Assembly: GCA_002493595.1 (NCBI GenBank) | Contig: DKZG01000008.1 | Coordinates: forward strand, 90,481-154,480 | Reading direction: 5' to 3' | DNA length: 64,000 nucleotides | From: Ruminococcaceae bacterium UBA7080 | GTDB taxonomy: Bacteria; Bacillota; Clostridia; Oscillospirales; Acutalibacteraceae | In this document: piece by piece, positions 8,181 to 17,248 of the stretch | Numbering within the stretch: the first letter of the stretch is position 1 | Layout: every line of letters starts with the position of its first letter | Position numbers and translations under genes: made by a program | The notes under the pieces: model-generated | What the model was told of the DNA's origin: nothing | What the model saw: only the letters and a program-made list of their open reading frames with translations | The model's database searches: none

Positions 8181-9545
8181 ATGTCTGTGGATTTGACAAA
8201 AAACGATAAAATTGAATTGACGATAGAAGCCTTAACCTCTGAAGGCAGCGGAGTCGGCAGATATAACGGGCTGGCTGTTTTTGTTCGCGGCACTGTGCCT
8301 CAGGACAAAATTATTGCACATATTATTAAAAGATCAAAAAATTATGCTATAGGTATCATTGATAAAATTATTTCACCGAGCCCTGAACGGATTAAAAGTG
8401 ACTGCCCGTATGCCATGAAGTGCGGCGGCTGCTCTATGCGTCATATGACTTATGAGGAGGAGCTCAGATACAAAAAGTGTCGTGTGCAGGATGCACTGAA
8501 TAGGATAGGTCATCTTGATATTGAAGTTGACGAAATAATCGGTGCGGATCAATTAACACATTACAGAAATAAGGCACAGTATCCTGTTGAAATATCAGAT
8601 GGAGAGCTATTTGCAGGCTTTTATGCATATAAGAGTCACAGAATTATTCCCTGTACCGATTGCCGTTTACAGCCGGCCGAATTTGAAAAAGGTATTTTGG
8701 CTTTTTCAAAATGGATTGAAGCTGAGAATGTTACATCATACAGCGAGCAGACAGGCAAGGGCCTTTTGAGACATATTTATTTCAGAAAAGGCTTTGCCAC
8801 AGGCGAAGTTATGGCATGTGCTGTTATAAACGGAAACAATATACCAAACAGTGAGCTGCTTGTTTCTCTGTTAAAAGAAAATATTGACGGACTTGTTTCG
8901 GTGGCCGTTAACATAAACAGAGATAACACAAATGTTATTTTAGGCAAAGATACGCATATCATTTGGGGGACAAAATATATCAAAGACAAGCTCCTCGGCA
9001 AAACCTTTCTTATTTCTCCTAACTCGTTTTATCAGGTGAATCATGATCAGTGTGAGAAACTGTACGCCAGGGCAAAGGAGTATGCTCGGCTGACCGGTAA
9101 TGAAACGGTACTGGATTTATACTGCGGAGTAGGTACAATCGGTCTTACAATGGCAGATGAGGTGAAACAGCTTGTAGGTATTGAAATTGTGCCGCAGGCA
9201 ATAGAAAATGCAAAAGAAAATGCCGGAATCAATCATATAAATAACGCACAGTTTATCTGTGCCGACGCACCTAAGGGGGCAGAATTATTAAAGCAGCAGG
9301 GTATCAATCCTGATGTTATCATACTTGATCCGCCGCGTAAAGGTTGTGATGCTTCTCTTTTTGATACCGTTGAGCAGCTTTGCCCTGAAAGAATCGTTTA
9401 TGTTTCCTGTGACAGTGCAACCCTGGCACGCGATTTGGCAATTCTAAGGCAAAAGAGATATGAAACTAAAAAAGTAACCGCGGTTGATATGTTTCCCCGC
9501 ACCCCGCATGTGGAGGTGTGTGTTCAATTGCAATTGATTCGTTGA
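8181..9545 (+). CDS. rlmD: RlmD/RumA-family 23S rRNA (uracil-5-)-methyltransferase
   Basis: This SAM-dependent enzyme methylates C5 of uracil in 23S rRNA. It has an N-terminal TRAM domain (about residues 6-60), a [4Fe-4S] cysteine set (CPYAMKCGGC, about 74-83), a methyltransferase domain with the SAM motif LDLYCGVGTIGLTMA, the DPPRKG motif, and the catalytic cysteine in YVSCDSATL (C410). From 8181 the length is 454, normal for the family. The frame is also open from an ATG at 8166. I prefer 8181 because a weak promoter (TTGCTT at 8122, TATTAT at 8145) would put the transcript start at about 8157. Neither start has a good SD. Whether U1939 or U747 is modified cannot be told. Confidence 0.9.
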   Translation: MSVDLTKNDKIELTIEALTSEGSGVGRYNGLAVFVRGTVPQDKIIAHIIKRSKNYAIGIIDKIISPSPERIKSDCPYAMKCGGCSMRHMTYEEELRYKKCRVQDALNRIGHLDIEVDEIIGADQLTHYRNKAQYPVEISDGELFAGFYAYKSHRIIPCTDCRLQPAEFEKGILAFSKWIEAENVTSYSEQTGKGLLRHIYFRKGFATGEVMACAVINGNNIPNSELLVSLLKENIDGLVSVAVNINRDNTNVILGKDTHIIWGTKYIKDKLLGKTFLISPNSFYQVNHDQCEKLYARAKEYARLTGNETVLDLYCGVGTIGLTMADEVKQLVGIEIVPQAIENAKENAGINHINNAQFICADAPKGAELLKQQGINPDVIILDPPRKGCDASLFDTVEQLCPERIVYVSCDSATLARDLAILRQKRYETKKVTAVDMFPRTPHVEVCVQLQLIR

Positions 9546-9568
9546 TTGAGCGAAGGAAAGGGGATATT

Positions 9569-10276
9569 ATGAAAAAAAGAGTAGTTATAGCTGATGTTTT
9601 ATATTGTGTTACGGATGAAACTTATTATGTTTTACAAAGAGCAAGTGTACATAATAAAAAGTATAACGCAGATTCCGTTTGGGAAGCGTTTAAGCTGTTG
9701 AAAGAAGATGGCTGGGCAAAATGCGGCAAGGTGCAGAGAAGCGATTACTCTGTTGTTGATATGTTAACGCGCGGGGATGAATATATTGCGATATGGACGG
9801 AAACGGATTTTGATGAAAAACAGGATTTGTTAATTGAAAGCATTGCCGATCAGTTGATAAATGATGAGCATGAAGAATTTGATTATAAAAAAGTTCCTGT
9901 TGAAAAAAGGCCGCCCATTTATAAAGAGAACCAAAAAGTTTATTTAAGAAACAAAAATGTTTCACTGCGCGCTTTAAAACATGCTGAATATCAATGTGAG
10001 ATAGATGCAGCCCATGCAACTTTTATTAGAAGAAGAGACAATTTGCCCTATATGGAGCCGCACCATTTAGTCCCTATGGAGTATTCGGATTTTTTTGATG
10101 TGTCATTGGATGTTGAGGAAAATATAGTTTCGCTTTGCAGTAATTGTCATAATAATATACACTATGGAAAGGATTCTGAAAAACTGCTGAAGCTTTTATT
10201 TGAGAAACGAAAAGAGCTATTGGAGGCAGTTGATATCAGAATAACCTTGGACGATTTGATGGAAATGTATTTGTAG
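9569..10276 (+). CDS. HNH endonuclease-domain protein
   Basis: This protein of 235 residues carries a C-terminal HNH nuclease motif: YQCEID, then EPHHLVPM (the metal-binding HH), then ENIVSLCSNCHNNIHYG. Two Cys pairs give the zinc-ribbon type of HNH seen in McrA-like enzymes. Residues 1-120 form an unrecognised domain rich in acidic and aromatic residues that could recognise DNA or a partner. There is no methyltransferase or specificity gene beside it, so a classic restriction system is not evident. The start at 9569 follows AAAGGGGATATT; an in-frame start at 9518 would lie inside the preceding gene. It may act as a stand-alone defence nuclease. Confidence 0.8.
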   Translation: MKKRVVIADVLYCVTDETYYVLQRASVHNKKYNADSVWEAFKLLKEDGWAKCGKVQRSDYSVVDMLTRGDEYIAIWTETDFDEKQDLLIESIADQLINDEHEEFDYKKVPVEKRPPIYKENQKVYLRNKNVSLRALKHAEYQCEIDAAHATFIRRRDNLPYMEPHHLVPMEYSDFFDVSLDVEENIVSLCSNCHNNIHYGKDSEKLLKLLFEKRKELLEAVDIRITLDDLMEMYL

Positions 10277-10328
10277 ATCGGTTTATTTTACAATTGTTAA
10301 TAGAACAATTAATACAAAAGGTGATAAT

Positions 10329-10595
10329 ATGAAATTAAAAGAAGGAATTGTTACAAACACAATAGACGGCGAGAGTTTTGCTATTGCTACAGGTAAGGCG
10401 GCAAAGAATTTTAACGGACTTATTAAAAATAATCCTTCAGCCGCATTTATTTTTGATTTGCTTAAAACCGAGCAGAGCGAGGATAGTATAGTTGCAGCTA
10501 TGCTTGAAAAATACGATGCTGAGGAAAGTATTATACGAGCAGATGTGAAAGAGCTTCTCGACCTTCTTAAAAGTAAAAATCTTATTGAGGAATAA
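10329..10595 (+). CDS. PqqD-family (RRE-like) small protein
   Basis: This 88-residue protein has the PqqD / RiPP-recognition-element pattern. An N-terminal beta hairpin (LKEGIVTNTIDGESFAIATG) is followed by a stretch with N-G-L and aliphatic residues that corresponds to the L-N-x-T-A helix. The C-terminal half contains helices (EDSIVAAMLEKYDAEES; VKELLDLLKSKNLIEE) typical of the wHTH-like RRE. Such domains bind leader peptides of ribosomal peptides. No precursor peptide or maturase is seen nearby. AAAGGTGATAAT precedes the ATG. The next gene starts 3 bases after its stop, so the two are an operon and their products probably work together. Confidence 0.8.
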   Translation: MKLKEGIVTNTIDGESFAIATGKAAKNFNGLIKNNPSAAFIFDLLKTEQSEDSIVAAMLEKYDAEESIIRADVKELLDLLKSKNLIEE

Positions 10596-10598
10596 ATT

Positions 10599-11696
10599 AT
10601 GCAGTATTCATCTTTGGAAAGTGAGTATCTTGTTTCCCTTATCAGGGCTGCTGTAACCAAGGAGCCCGTTGCGAAAGTGCCACAGGGCATGGACTGGCAG
10701 AAACTTTTTGAACTTTCAAAAAAACAGCAGGTGTATTCCATTATTGCGGCTGTTATTGATTTTTCCGTTTTGCCGAAAGAACAGGCAGCTGAGCTGTCTG
10801 TTTATGTGCAGAATGAGCTTGTAAGGCTTATCTCGGTGAAAAATGAATTTGAACTGCTTGAAAAAGAGCTGTGCAAAAGGCAGATTAAATTTATGCCGTT
10901 AAAGGGAAGCGTTATAAGGAATTACTATCCTAAACAGAAAATGCGCCAAATGAGTGATATGGACATCCTTTATGATTATGAAAAACGTGATGAGCTGTTT
11001 CACCTGATGAAATCACGCGGCTTCAGACTTACTGCTTCCTGTGAAAATTCCGACGATTTTTTCAAAGAACCGTTTTATACTTTTGAATGGCACAGGCAAC
11101 TGTTTTTTGAAGAGAAGGCATTTTGCCCGCATTTTGATTTGTGGGCGAATGCAGCTCAGGATAATGAGAATCCATATAAGTATCATGTTGAACCCTGTGA
11201 GCACTTTGTATATACTATTTGTCATATGTACAAGCACTATGCCACAAACGGTTGCGGCATTCGCTTTATCTGTGATATTTATGTTTTGATGAACTATGCG
11301 GAAAAGATTAATATGTCAAAAGCACTTTCTATGCTGGATGATATCGGTATAGGTGATTTTGCAAGAGATGCAATTTCTCTTTCAAATGCTGTATTTCATG
11401 CAACACAGGTTACGGATAATCAGCAAAAGATGCTTGATTTTTTGCTTAGCAGCGGTGTATACGGCAACTTGGTTGTTGATTATTCGAAAAAGCTTTCCGA
11501 ATATAGCGGTTCAAAAGCAAAGTATATAATCAGGCGCCTTTTTCCAAGCAGAAATAAAATGTATGCCGATTACAGGCAGCTTGAAAAAAGGCCGTATTTA
11601 TTGCCGTTTTACTATGTTATGCGGCTTTTTACAAAGGTAAAATATAATTTTTCATCAGCAAAAGAAGAGCTGAAGGAAATTAGGCGAATAAAATAA
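10599..11696 (+). CDS. NTP_transf_5-type nucleotidyltransferase family protein
   Basis: This is a cytoplasmic protein of 365 residues of the uncharacterised nucleotidyltransferase group often found next to PqqD-like proteins. The motif FMPLKGSVIRNYY is followed by MRQMSDMDILY, giving the paired carboxylates (D-x-D) of a nucleotidyltransferase fold. Later come HFDLW, the helix EHFVYTICHMYKHY and GIRFICDIYVLMNY, all usual in this family. The SD is GAGG inside the end of the PqqD gene. The acceptor is unknown. By analogy with clusters that hold both gene types it may modify a peptide or a carrier, but no such substrate gene is visible here. Confidence 0.8.
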   Translation: MQYSSLESEYLVSLIRAAVTKEPVAKVPQGMDWQKLFELSKKQQVYSIIAAVIDFSVLPKEQAAELSVYVQNELVRLISVKNEFELLEKELCKRQIKFMPLKGSVIRNYYPKQKMRQMSDMDILYDYEKRDELFHLMKSRGFRLTASCENSDDFFKEPFYTFEWHRQLFFEEKAFCPHFDLWANAAQDNENPYKYHVEPCEHFVYTICHMYKHYATNGCGIRFICDIYVLMNYAEKINMSKALSMLDDIGIGDFARDAISLSNAVFHATQVTDNQQKMLDFLLSSGVYGNLVVDYSKKLSEYSGSKAKYIIRRLFPSRNKMYADYRQLEKRPYLLPFYYVMRLFTKVKYNFSSAKEELKEIRRIK

Positions 11697-11717
11697 TAAT
11701 TTACGGAGGACTCCCCC

Positions 11718-13535
11718 TTGGCAGTTGATAAAGAACATATAAGAAATTTTTCTATAATTGCTCATATCGACCACGGAAAATCAACGCTGGCCGACAGGCT
11801 TCTGGAGCTTACAAGCTCAGTTGCCACACGTGACATGCAGGCGCAGATTCTTGACGATATGGATCTTGAACGTGAGCGTGGAATTACCATAAAGGCTCAT
11901 GCAGTTAAGCTGGATTATACGGCGAAAAACGGTGAGGTGTATGAATTTAATTTGATTGATACACCCGGTCATGTGGATTTCAATTACGAGGTATCGCGTT
12001 CACTTGCAGCCTGTGAGGGTGCCATTCTTATTGTTGATGCATCGCAGGGTGTGGAGGCACAGACACTGGCCAATACTTATCTTGCGCTTGATCATGATTT
12101 GGATATTATTCCTGTGGTTAATAAAATAGATTTGCCTGCTGCCGATCCCCAGCGTGTGGCCGAGGAGGTAGAAGAGGTAATCGGAATACCGTGTCTGGAT
12201 GCTCCTCGGGTGAGTGCTAAGACAGGCGAAAATGTAGAGGATGTACTTGAATATATTGTAAATGAAGTATCTCCGCCGCAGGGTGATGACAGCAAGCCGT
12301 TAAAGGCACTTATCTTTGACTCAATATATGATTCATACCGCGGTGTTATTGTATATGTGCGTGTTATGGACGGTAAAATAAAAGCCGGCGATACAATGCG
12401 TATGATGGCAACAGGGGCTGAATTTACTGTTGTTGAGGTGGGATATATGCGTGCCACATCAATGGAAAAGACGAACGTGCTGTGTGCGGGTGAGGTTGGT
12501 TATATCACAGCTTCCATTAAAACTGTAAGTGAAGCAATGGTCGGTGATACGGTTACGCTTGCGGATAATCCTGCGCCTGAGGCACTTCCGGGATACCGCA
12601 AGGTGAATCCGATGGTATTCTGCGGTGTTTATCCTGCAGATGGTGCTGACTATGAAAATCTTCGTGATGCACTGGAAAAGCTTCAGCTTAACGACGCAGC
12701 TCTTTCTTATGAACCTGAAACCTCAGGCGCGCTGGGTTTTGGCTTCAGATGCGGATTCCTCGGGCTTCTTCATCTTGAGATTATTGAGGAGCGCCTTGAA
12801 AGAGAATATAATTTGGATTTAATCACTACAGTACCGAGTGTTATATACAAAATTCATTTGACGGATGGGTCGATGGCTGAAATTGATAATCCCACCAATT
12901 ATCCTGACCCGGCATTTATTGATTATTGTGAAGAGCCGTTTGCCAACGCACATGTGTATGTGCCCAGTGATTTCGTCGGCACGGTTATGGATATGTGCCA
13001 GGAACGAAGAGGCATTTTCAAGGATATGAATTACATTACACCTGACAGGGTTGATATTCATTATGAGCTTCCGCTTAATGAGATTATTTATGACTTTTTT
13101 GATGCACTTAAATCAAGAACACGCGGTTATGCATCTTTTGATTATGAAATTGCGGATTACCGCAGGTCTGATTTGTGCAAGGTAGATGTTCTTTTAAACG
13201 GTGATGTGATTGACGCATTATCCTTTATTATTCACAGAGAAAAGGCATATACCAGAGGCAGAAGGATTGCCGAGCAGCTAAAAAAGCATATTCCGCGTCA
13301 TCTTTTTGAGGTGCCTATTCAGGTTGCAATCGGCAGCAAAGTTATTGCACGCGAAACGGTTAAAGCACTTCGCAAGGATGTGCTTGCCAAGTGTTACGGC
13401 GGTGATGTTACCCGTAAGAAAAAACTGCTTGAAAAGCAGAAGGAAGGCAAAAAGCGAATGCGTCAATTTGGTTCAGTTGAAGTTCCGCAGGAGGCATTTC
13501 TCGCCGTTCTTAAATTGTCAAGTGATGATGAATAA
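11718..13535 (+). CDS. lepA: Elongation factor 4 (LepA), back-translocating GTPase
   Basis: This ribosome-binding GTPase acts during translation stress and initiation. It has 605 residues, the usual length. G1 is AHIDHGKST, the switch region has DMDLERERGITIKAHAV, G3 is DTPGH and G4 is NKIDLP. EF-G-like domains II, III and V follow, with the LepA-specific C-terminal domain ending GSVEVPQEAFLAVL. The start is TTG, placed by a strong SD (ACGGAGGA) and by the family N-terminus. It lies about 20 bases after the nucleotidyltransferase gene and 32 before gpsA, so the three may be co-transcribed. Confidence 0.97.
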   Translation: MAVDKEHIRNFSIIAHIDHGKSTLADRLLELTSSVATRDMQAQILDDMDLERERGITIKAHAVKLDYTAKNGEVYEFNLIDTPGHVDFNYEVSRSLAACEGAILIVDASQGVEAQTLANTYLALDHDLDIIPVVNKIDLPAADPQRVAEEVEEVIGIPCLDAPRVSAKTGENVEDVLEYIVNEVSPPQGDDSKPLKALIFDSIYDSYRGVIVYVRVMDGKIKAGDTMRMMATGAEFTVVEVGYMRATSMEKTNVLCAGEVGYITASIKTVSEAMVGDTVTLADNPAPEALPGYRKVNPMVFCGVYPADGADYENLRDALEKLQLNDAALSYEPETSGALGFGFRCGFLGLLHLEIIEERLEREYNLDLITTVPSVIYKIHLTDGSMAEIDNPTNYPDPAFIDYCEEPFANAHVYVPSDFVGTVMDMCQERRGIFKDMNYITPDRVDIHYELPLNEIIYDFFDALKSRTRGYASFDYEIADYRRSDLCKVDVLLNGDVIDALSFIIHREKAYTRGRRIAEQLKKHIPRHLFEVPIQVAIGSKVIARETVKALRKDVLAKCYGGDVTRKKKLLEKQKEGKKRMRQFGSVEVPQEAFLAVLKLSSDDE

Positions 13536-13567
13536 GCCGGCTTCAGCCGATTGAAAAGGAGTTATTT

Positions 13568-14578
13568 ATGTACAGAATAGGAGTATTGGGAGCAGGTACT
13601 TGGGGAATTGCTCTTGCAAGAATGCTCGCAGTTACAGGCTGTGATGTTACGGTCTGGTCTGCTGTTGAAAGTGAGCTTGAAATTCTCAGTGAAAAGCATA
13701 TTCATCCTAACCTTAAGAATTGTGTTATACCTGAGAGTATAGAATTTACGAACAGTCTTGAAAAGGCATGCAGGGATAAAGATATTATTCTTTTTGCAGT
13801 AGCATCTGTTTATGTAAGGAGCACGGCTAAACGAGCAGCAGGTTTTATTTCCGATGGGCAAATTATTGTTGATGTTGCCAAAGGTATTGAAGCCGATACG
13901 CTTTTAACAATGTCACAGGTGATTGAAGAAGAAGTGCGTGCCGATAACAAGCATAATCACGTAAAGGTTGTTGTGCTTTCGGGACCTACACATGCTGAGG
14001 AAGTGGCACTTGATTTGCCGACAACAATTGTGTCTGCCTGTGAGGATGCTGACAGTGCAGGCTTTGTTCAGGATGTATTTATGAATACCTGTATGCGTGT
14101 GTATACAAATTCTGATAAAATAGGGGTAGAACTTTGCGGGGCACTTAAAAATATTATTGCCATTGCCGCAGGTATTTCAGACGGACTTGGTTATGGCGAC
14201 AATGCTAAGGCAGCGATTATAACAAGGGGAATAGCTGAAATGTCGCGCCTGGGAAATGCTATGGGCGGAAGCTATCAAACCTTTGCGGGATTAGCCGGAT
14301 TGGGAGACTTGATTGTTACAGCTACAAGCAAACACAGCCGTAATAACCGTGCCGGTTATCTTATAGGCAGCGGATTATCACCTCAAAAGGCTGTTGAAAA
14401 GGTAGGAATGGTGGTTGAGGGTATAAATGCGCTTCATGCAGCAGTAGCCCTTGCAAGCAGATATGACATAGAGATGCCTATTGTTTTTGCCGTTGATGCT
14501 GTGGTGAATAAAAATGCATCAGCACTTGAAACCGTGAATCAACTGATGACAAGAGAAAAAAAGAACGAATATCAGTAA
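13568..14578 (+). CDS. gpsA: NAD(P)-dependent glycerol-3-phosphate dehydrogenase
   Basis: This enzyme reduces dihydroxyacetone phosphate to sn-glycerol 3-phosphate for phospholipid synthesis. It has 336 residues. The N-terminal Rossmann motif is GAGTWGIALA, the substrate-binding stretch is LSGPTHAEEV, and the catalytic Lys lies in CGALKNIIAIAAGI. The C-terminal helical domain has AGLAGLGDLIVT and SRNNRAG. AAAAGGAGTTATTT precedes the ATG. It ends just before a strong bidirectional terminator. Confidence 0.97.
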   Translation: MYRIGVLGAGTWGIALARMLAVTGCDVTVWSAVESELEILSEKHIHPNLKNCVIPESIEFTNSLEKACRDKDIILFAVASVYVRSTAKRAAGFISDGQIIVDVAKGIEADTLLTMSQVIEEEVRADNKHNHVKVVVLSGPTHAEEVALDLPTTIVSACEDADSAGFVQDVFMNTCMRVYTNSDKIGVELCGALKNIIAIAAGISDGLGYGDNAKAAIITRGIAEMSRLGNAMGGSYQTFAGLAGLGDLIVTATSKHSRNNRAGYLIGSGLSPQKAVEKVGMVVEGINALHAAVALASRYDIEMPIVFAVDAVVNKNASALETVNQLMTREKKNEYQ

Positions 14579-14587
14579 TGATATTGC

Positions 14588-14630
14588 AAAAAGCAGGAAG
14601 GATACCCAAAAGGTATCCTTCCTGCTTTTT
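14588..14630. terminator. Strong bidirectional terminator between convergent genes
   Basis: A perfect 19-bp stem pairs 14588-14606 with 14612-14630 around the loop CAAAA. It starts with AAAAA and ends with TTTTT, so it can stop gpsA transcription and that of the minus-strand DUF421/DUF4363 pair. Confidence 0.93.
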
Positions 14631-14635
14631 TATGC

Positions 14636-15013
14636 TTAAAATATATTGCCGAATGTTATTTTTTGATTATCATGTATGGATTTTATTTGATTTTTTGCAT
14701 TTATAAGTTCATCCTCAAGGCTGTCACTTTCTTTGTCGGCAAGGTCCTCAAGGCTGCCTATTGTTACTCCGGCTTCATCAAGTGAGCCATGGTCAATCAT
14801 GGCTGTCATATATTTTTGCTTTTCACCCCAAAAATCATTCAGCTGTTTGCAGGTCTTTTTAGCAGCTTTATAATCTTCCTTGTCTGTTTGCTCAATCGCA
14901 TTATCAATATACGCAGTTGCTTTGCTATATGTTGTTGACACTGTATACTGTTCAAAAACACAAAGTGAGATAGCGATGGCAAGAAATGCAATGGCTACAT
15001 ATAATCTTTTCAT
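14636..15013 (-). CDS. DUF4363-type small membrane-anchored protein
   Basis: This 125-residue protein has one N-terminal membrane segment (VAIAFLAIAISLCVF, about 6-20) and an extracytoplasmic helical domain with Lys/Asp-rich stretches (EDYKAAKKTCKQLNDFW). It matches the DUF4363 pattern, whose function is unknown and which in clostridia often accompanies a DUF421 protein. It overlaps the upstream DUF421 gene by 4 bases (ATGA coupling), so the pair is probably stoichiometric. The divergent neighbour is a spore germination operon, which suggests but does not prove a sporulation-related role. Confidence 0.7.
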   Translation of the reverse strand: MKRLYVAIAFLAIAISLCVFEQYTVSTTYSKATAYIDNAIEQTDKEDYKAAKKTCKQLNDFWGEKQKYMTAMIDHGSLDEAGVTIGSLEDLADKESDSLEDELINAKNQIKSIHDNQKITFGNIF

Positions 15014-15687
15014 TTTTTCGGCTCCTTTTCTATAAGAAAGGTATTGCCTGCATCATCAATCGTGAGAAGCATTATTTTTTCCGCCTTTCTGTTTTCGGTT
15101 TTTAATATCAGTTCAATTTCGCTGTCCTTTATTTTGCACTCATTAAAGTATTCGTTTACGGGCTTTCCGTCCATAACAACTGTTATGGGCATGCCTTTTT
15201 CTTTAACCGAAATGCCGACATCATCCGCAGTTAGCGGTTTGTACTGCGCTTTTTGCAGCACGGATATGGAGCCGTTTGTTTCAATTACTGCGTCCTCAAC
15301 CTCTGACAAATCAAATATATCCTTTTGGCGCAATGCATCAACAACGTCATCGATGGTAAATCGCATTTCACTAAGCTTTTTTTGGTCCAGTTTGCCTTTT
15401 CTTATTATAAATATGGGTCTGCCTTGAAGCAGGTTTCTGAACCATAGGCTTTTCATGGATACAACTGACATGATAATTTCCAAACTTATGAAAAGAAGGA
15501 TAGGCACGAGGCAGTTTGCCAGCGGCATCGAATTTTCCTCAAGCGGAATTACGGCTATAGCACTTAAAAGGATTGTAATAACAAGCTCATGTGGCTTTAG
15601 TTCACCAACCTGCCTTTTTCCCATGAGCCTTACGGCTATAATGATAAATATATATATTATTATTGCTCTGATAAAATTAATTGCCAT
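15010..15687 (-). CDS. DUF421 (YetF-like) membrane protein
   Basis: This 225-residue protein has three N-terminal transmembrane helices (IRAIIIYIFIIIAVRLM; ELVITILLSAIAVIPL; LVPILLFISLEIIMSVV). The conserved GKRQVGEL is followed by a cytoplasmic alpha/beta YetF domain containing NLLQGRPIFIIRKGKL and SVLQKAQYKPLT. DUF421 proteins are common in spore formers, and relatives carried on spoVA mobile operons influence spore properties. The start at 15687 is chosen because AGGTGATTTT lies just upstream; an earlier in-frame Met is followed by 20 residues unlike the family. It is the first gene of a two-gene minus-strand operon. Confidence 0.8.
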   Translation of the reverse strand: MAINFIRAIIIYIFIIIAVRLMGKRQVGELKPHELVITILLSAIAVIPLEENSMPLANCLVPILLFISLEIIMSVVSMKSLWFRNLLQGRPIFIIRKGKLDQKKLSEMRFTIDDVVDALRQKDIFDLSEVEDAVIETNGSISVLQKAQYKPLTADDVGISVKEKGMPITVVMDGKPVNEYFNECKIKDSEIELILKTENRKAEKIMLLTIDDAGNTFLIEKEPKK

Positions 15688-15781
15688 AAAATCACCTGTA
15701 ATATTGTGTGAGAAATTAAGCGTAATATTAATTTTTTGAATAAGCAAAACATATTTGCAAAAATTAAAAACGGTGATTATT

Positions 15782-17248
15782 ATGGATAATCTTTATTTGC
15801 AATACGATAAGAATAAAAAGCAGTTTGAAAACGATTTTAAAGACTGCTCGGATTTTTTGCTGAGAGAAGCCGTAATCTGTGGTGAAAAAGGTTTTTTTTG
15901 TGTAATGGACGGCCTTATTGATTCTCTTCAGCTTTCACAGATGATTATGCAACCAATACTTGGAAGAGAGCTTGAGTATAAAGACAATCAGGATTTGCAG
16001 CAGCAGCTTAAGCTTAGTGTTGTAAATTCACTTGAGCTTAATGAAGCGAAAACATTTAAAGATTGCTATTATTTTTTAATGAGCGGTTTTTGTGTTTTTA
16101 TTCTTGACGGCTGTAATAAGGCTCTGGTTTTCGGAATTCAGGGCTGGGCTAAGCGTTCCATTGATGAGCCTTCTAATGAAAGCAATGTTAAAGGTGCTAA
16201 GGAATGCTTTATTGAAGCACTTAATGATAACAAGGCTCTTCTGCGAAAAAGGCTTAAAACACATCATCTTAAATTCAAACAGATAAAATTGGGCTCTGCG
16301 GCAGATACACCTGTAGCCATAGCCTATATTGACAATCGTGTTGACAGCGAACTGGTTAAAGAGGTTGAACAGCGTTTGAAAGCTGCTAACTTTAATACCG
16401 TGCTTGATTACGGAGAACTTGTCCCTTTTGTAGATACGGATATTAAATCATTTTTTTCCTGTGTCGGAAATACCGAACGGCCTGATGTTGCAGCTTCAAA
16501 GCTGCTTGAGGGCAGAGTGGTTATAATGGTGGAGGGTACACCGTTTGCGATTTATCTTCCATATCTGTTCAGCGATAATTTTCAGTCTGTTGATGATTAT
16601 GATAATCCTCCGTTTTACAGTGGATTTATAAGAATATTAAAGTATTTTAGTTTTATAATATCTATTTTTTTACCCGGCTTATATGTTGCGATAGGCACCT
16701 TCCATCAAGAACTTATTCCAACAAATCTTTTATACACAATTGCTGCTGAGGAAATAACAACACCGTTTTCTTTAATGACAGAGGCAATCATGCTTTTGGT
16801 GCTTTATGAAATCATGAGAGAAGCAGGTTTGAGACTGCCTAAGACAATAGGACATGCCGTGTCCATCATAGGCGGTATTATTATCGGCGAAACGACAGTA
16901 ACAGCCGGTCTTATCGGTGCACCGATGCTGGTTATTATTGCAATGACGGCGATATCGTCCTATGTTGTTTATCCTTTGTATGAAAGTGTATCTGTGTTGA
17001 GATTTTTATTTATTATTGTAGGCGGGTTGATGGGCATGTACGGAATTATTCTCGGAGCAGGTGTTGTTTTTGTGAATATATGTACGCTGGGACCGTTCGG
17101 TGTGCCGTTGTCGTCGCCGATTTCACCTCTTGATAAACACTCAATCGGTGATATATTTTACAGAGAAACCTGGCGGAAACTATCCAAACGCAAGGTTCGA
17201 ATTAATCAATTAAGAGGTGCAGATAATGAGACAGGCGAAAAAAGGTAA
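15782..17248 (+). CDS. Spore germinant receptor subunit A (GerA/GerKA family)
   Basis: This is the A subunit of a Ger-type nutrient receptor in the inner spore membrane. It has 488 residues. A soluble N-terminal domain of about 270 residues contains FVDTDIKSFFSCVGNTERPD and LLEGRVVIMVEGTPFA. The membrane domain that follows has about five helices, including FLPGLYVAIGTFHQELIPT, GHAVSIIGGIIIGETTV and the SSPISPL element near the end. The ATG at 15782 is preferred because ACGGTGATT precedes it; an in-frame TTG at 15755 lacks an SD. It overlaps the B-subunit gene by 23 bases. Confidence 0.95.
   Translation: MDNLYLQYDKNKKQFENDFKDCSDFLLREAVICGEKGFFCVMDGLIDSLQLSQMIMQPILGRELEYKDNQDLQQQLKLSVVNSLELNEAKTFKDCYYFLMSGFCVFILDGCNKALVFGIQGWAKRSIDEPSNESNVKGAKECFIEALNDNKALLRKRLKTHHLKFKQIKLGSAADTPVAIAYIDNRVDSELVKEVEQRLKAANFNTVLDYGELVPFVDTDIKSFFSCVGNTERPDVAASKLLEGRVVIMVEGTPFAIYLPYLFSDNFQSVDDYDNPPFYSGFIRILKYFSFIISIFLPGLYVAIGTFHQELIPTNLLYTIAAEEITTPFSLMTEAIMLLVLYEIMREAGLRLPKTIGHAVSIIGGIIIGETTVTAGLIGAPMLVIIAMTAISSYVVYPLYESVSVLRFLFIIVGGLMGMYGIILGAGVVFVNICTLGPFGVPLSSPISPLDKHSIGDIFYRETWRKLSKRKVRINQLRGADNETGEKR

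Noticed and set aside
15688..15781. Sigma-G promoter for the ger operon
   Set aside because: CATATTT at about 15750 looks like a -10 box, but no matching -35 element is found at the right distance. It remains unassigned.
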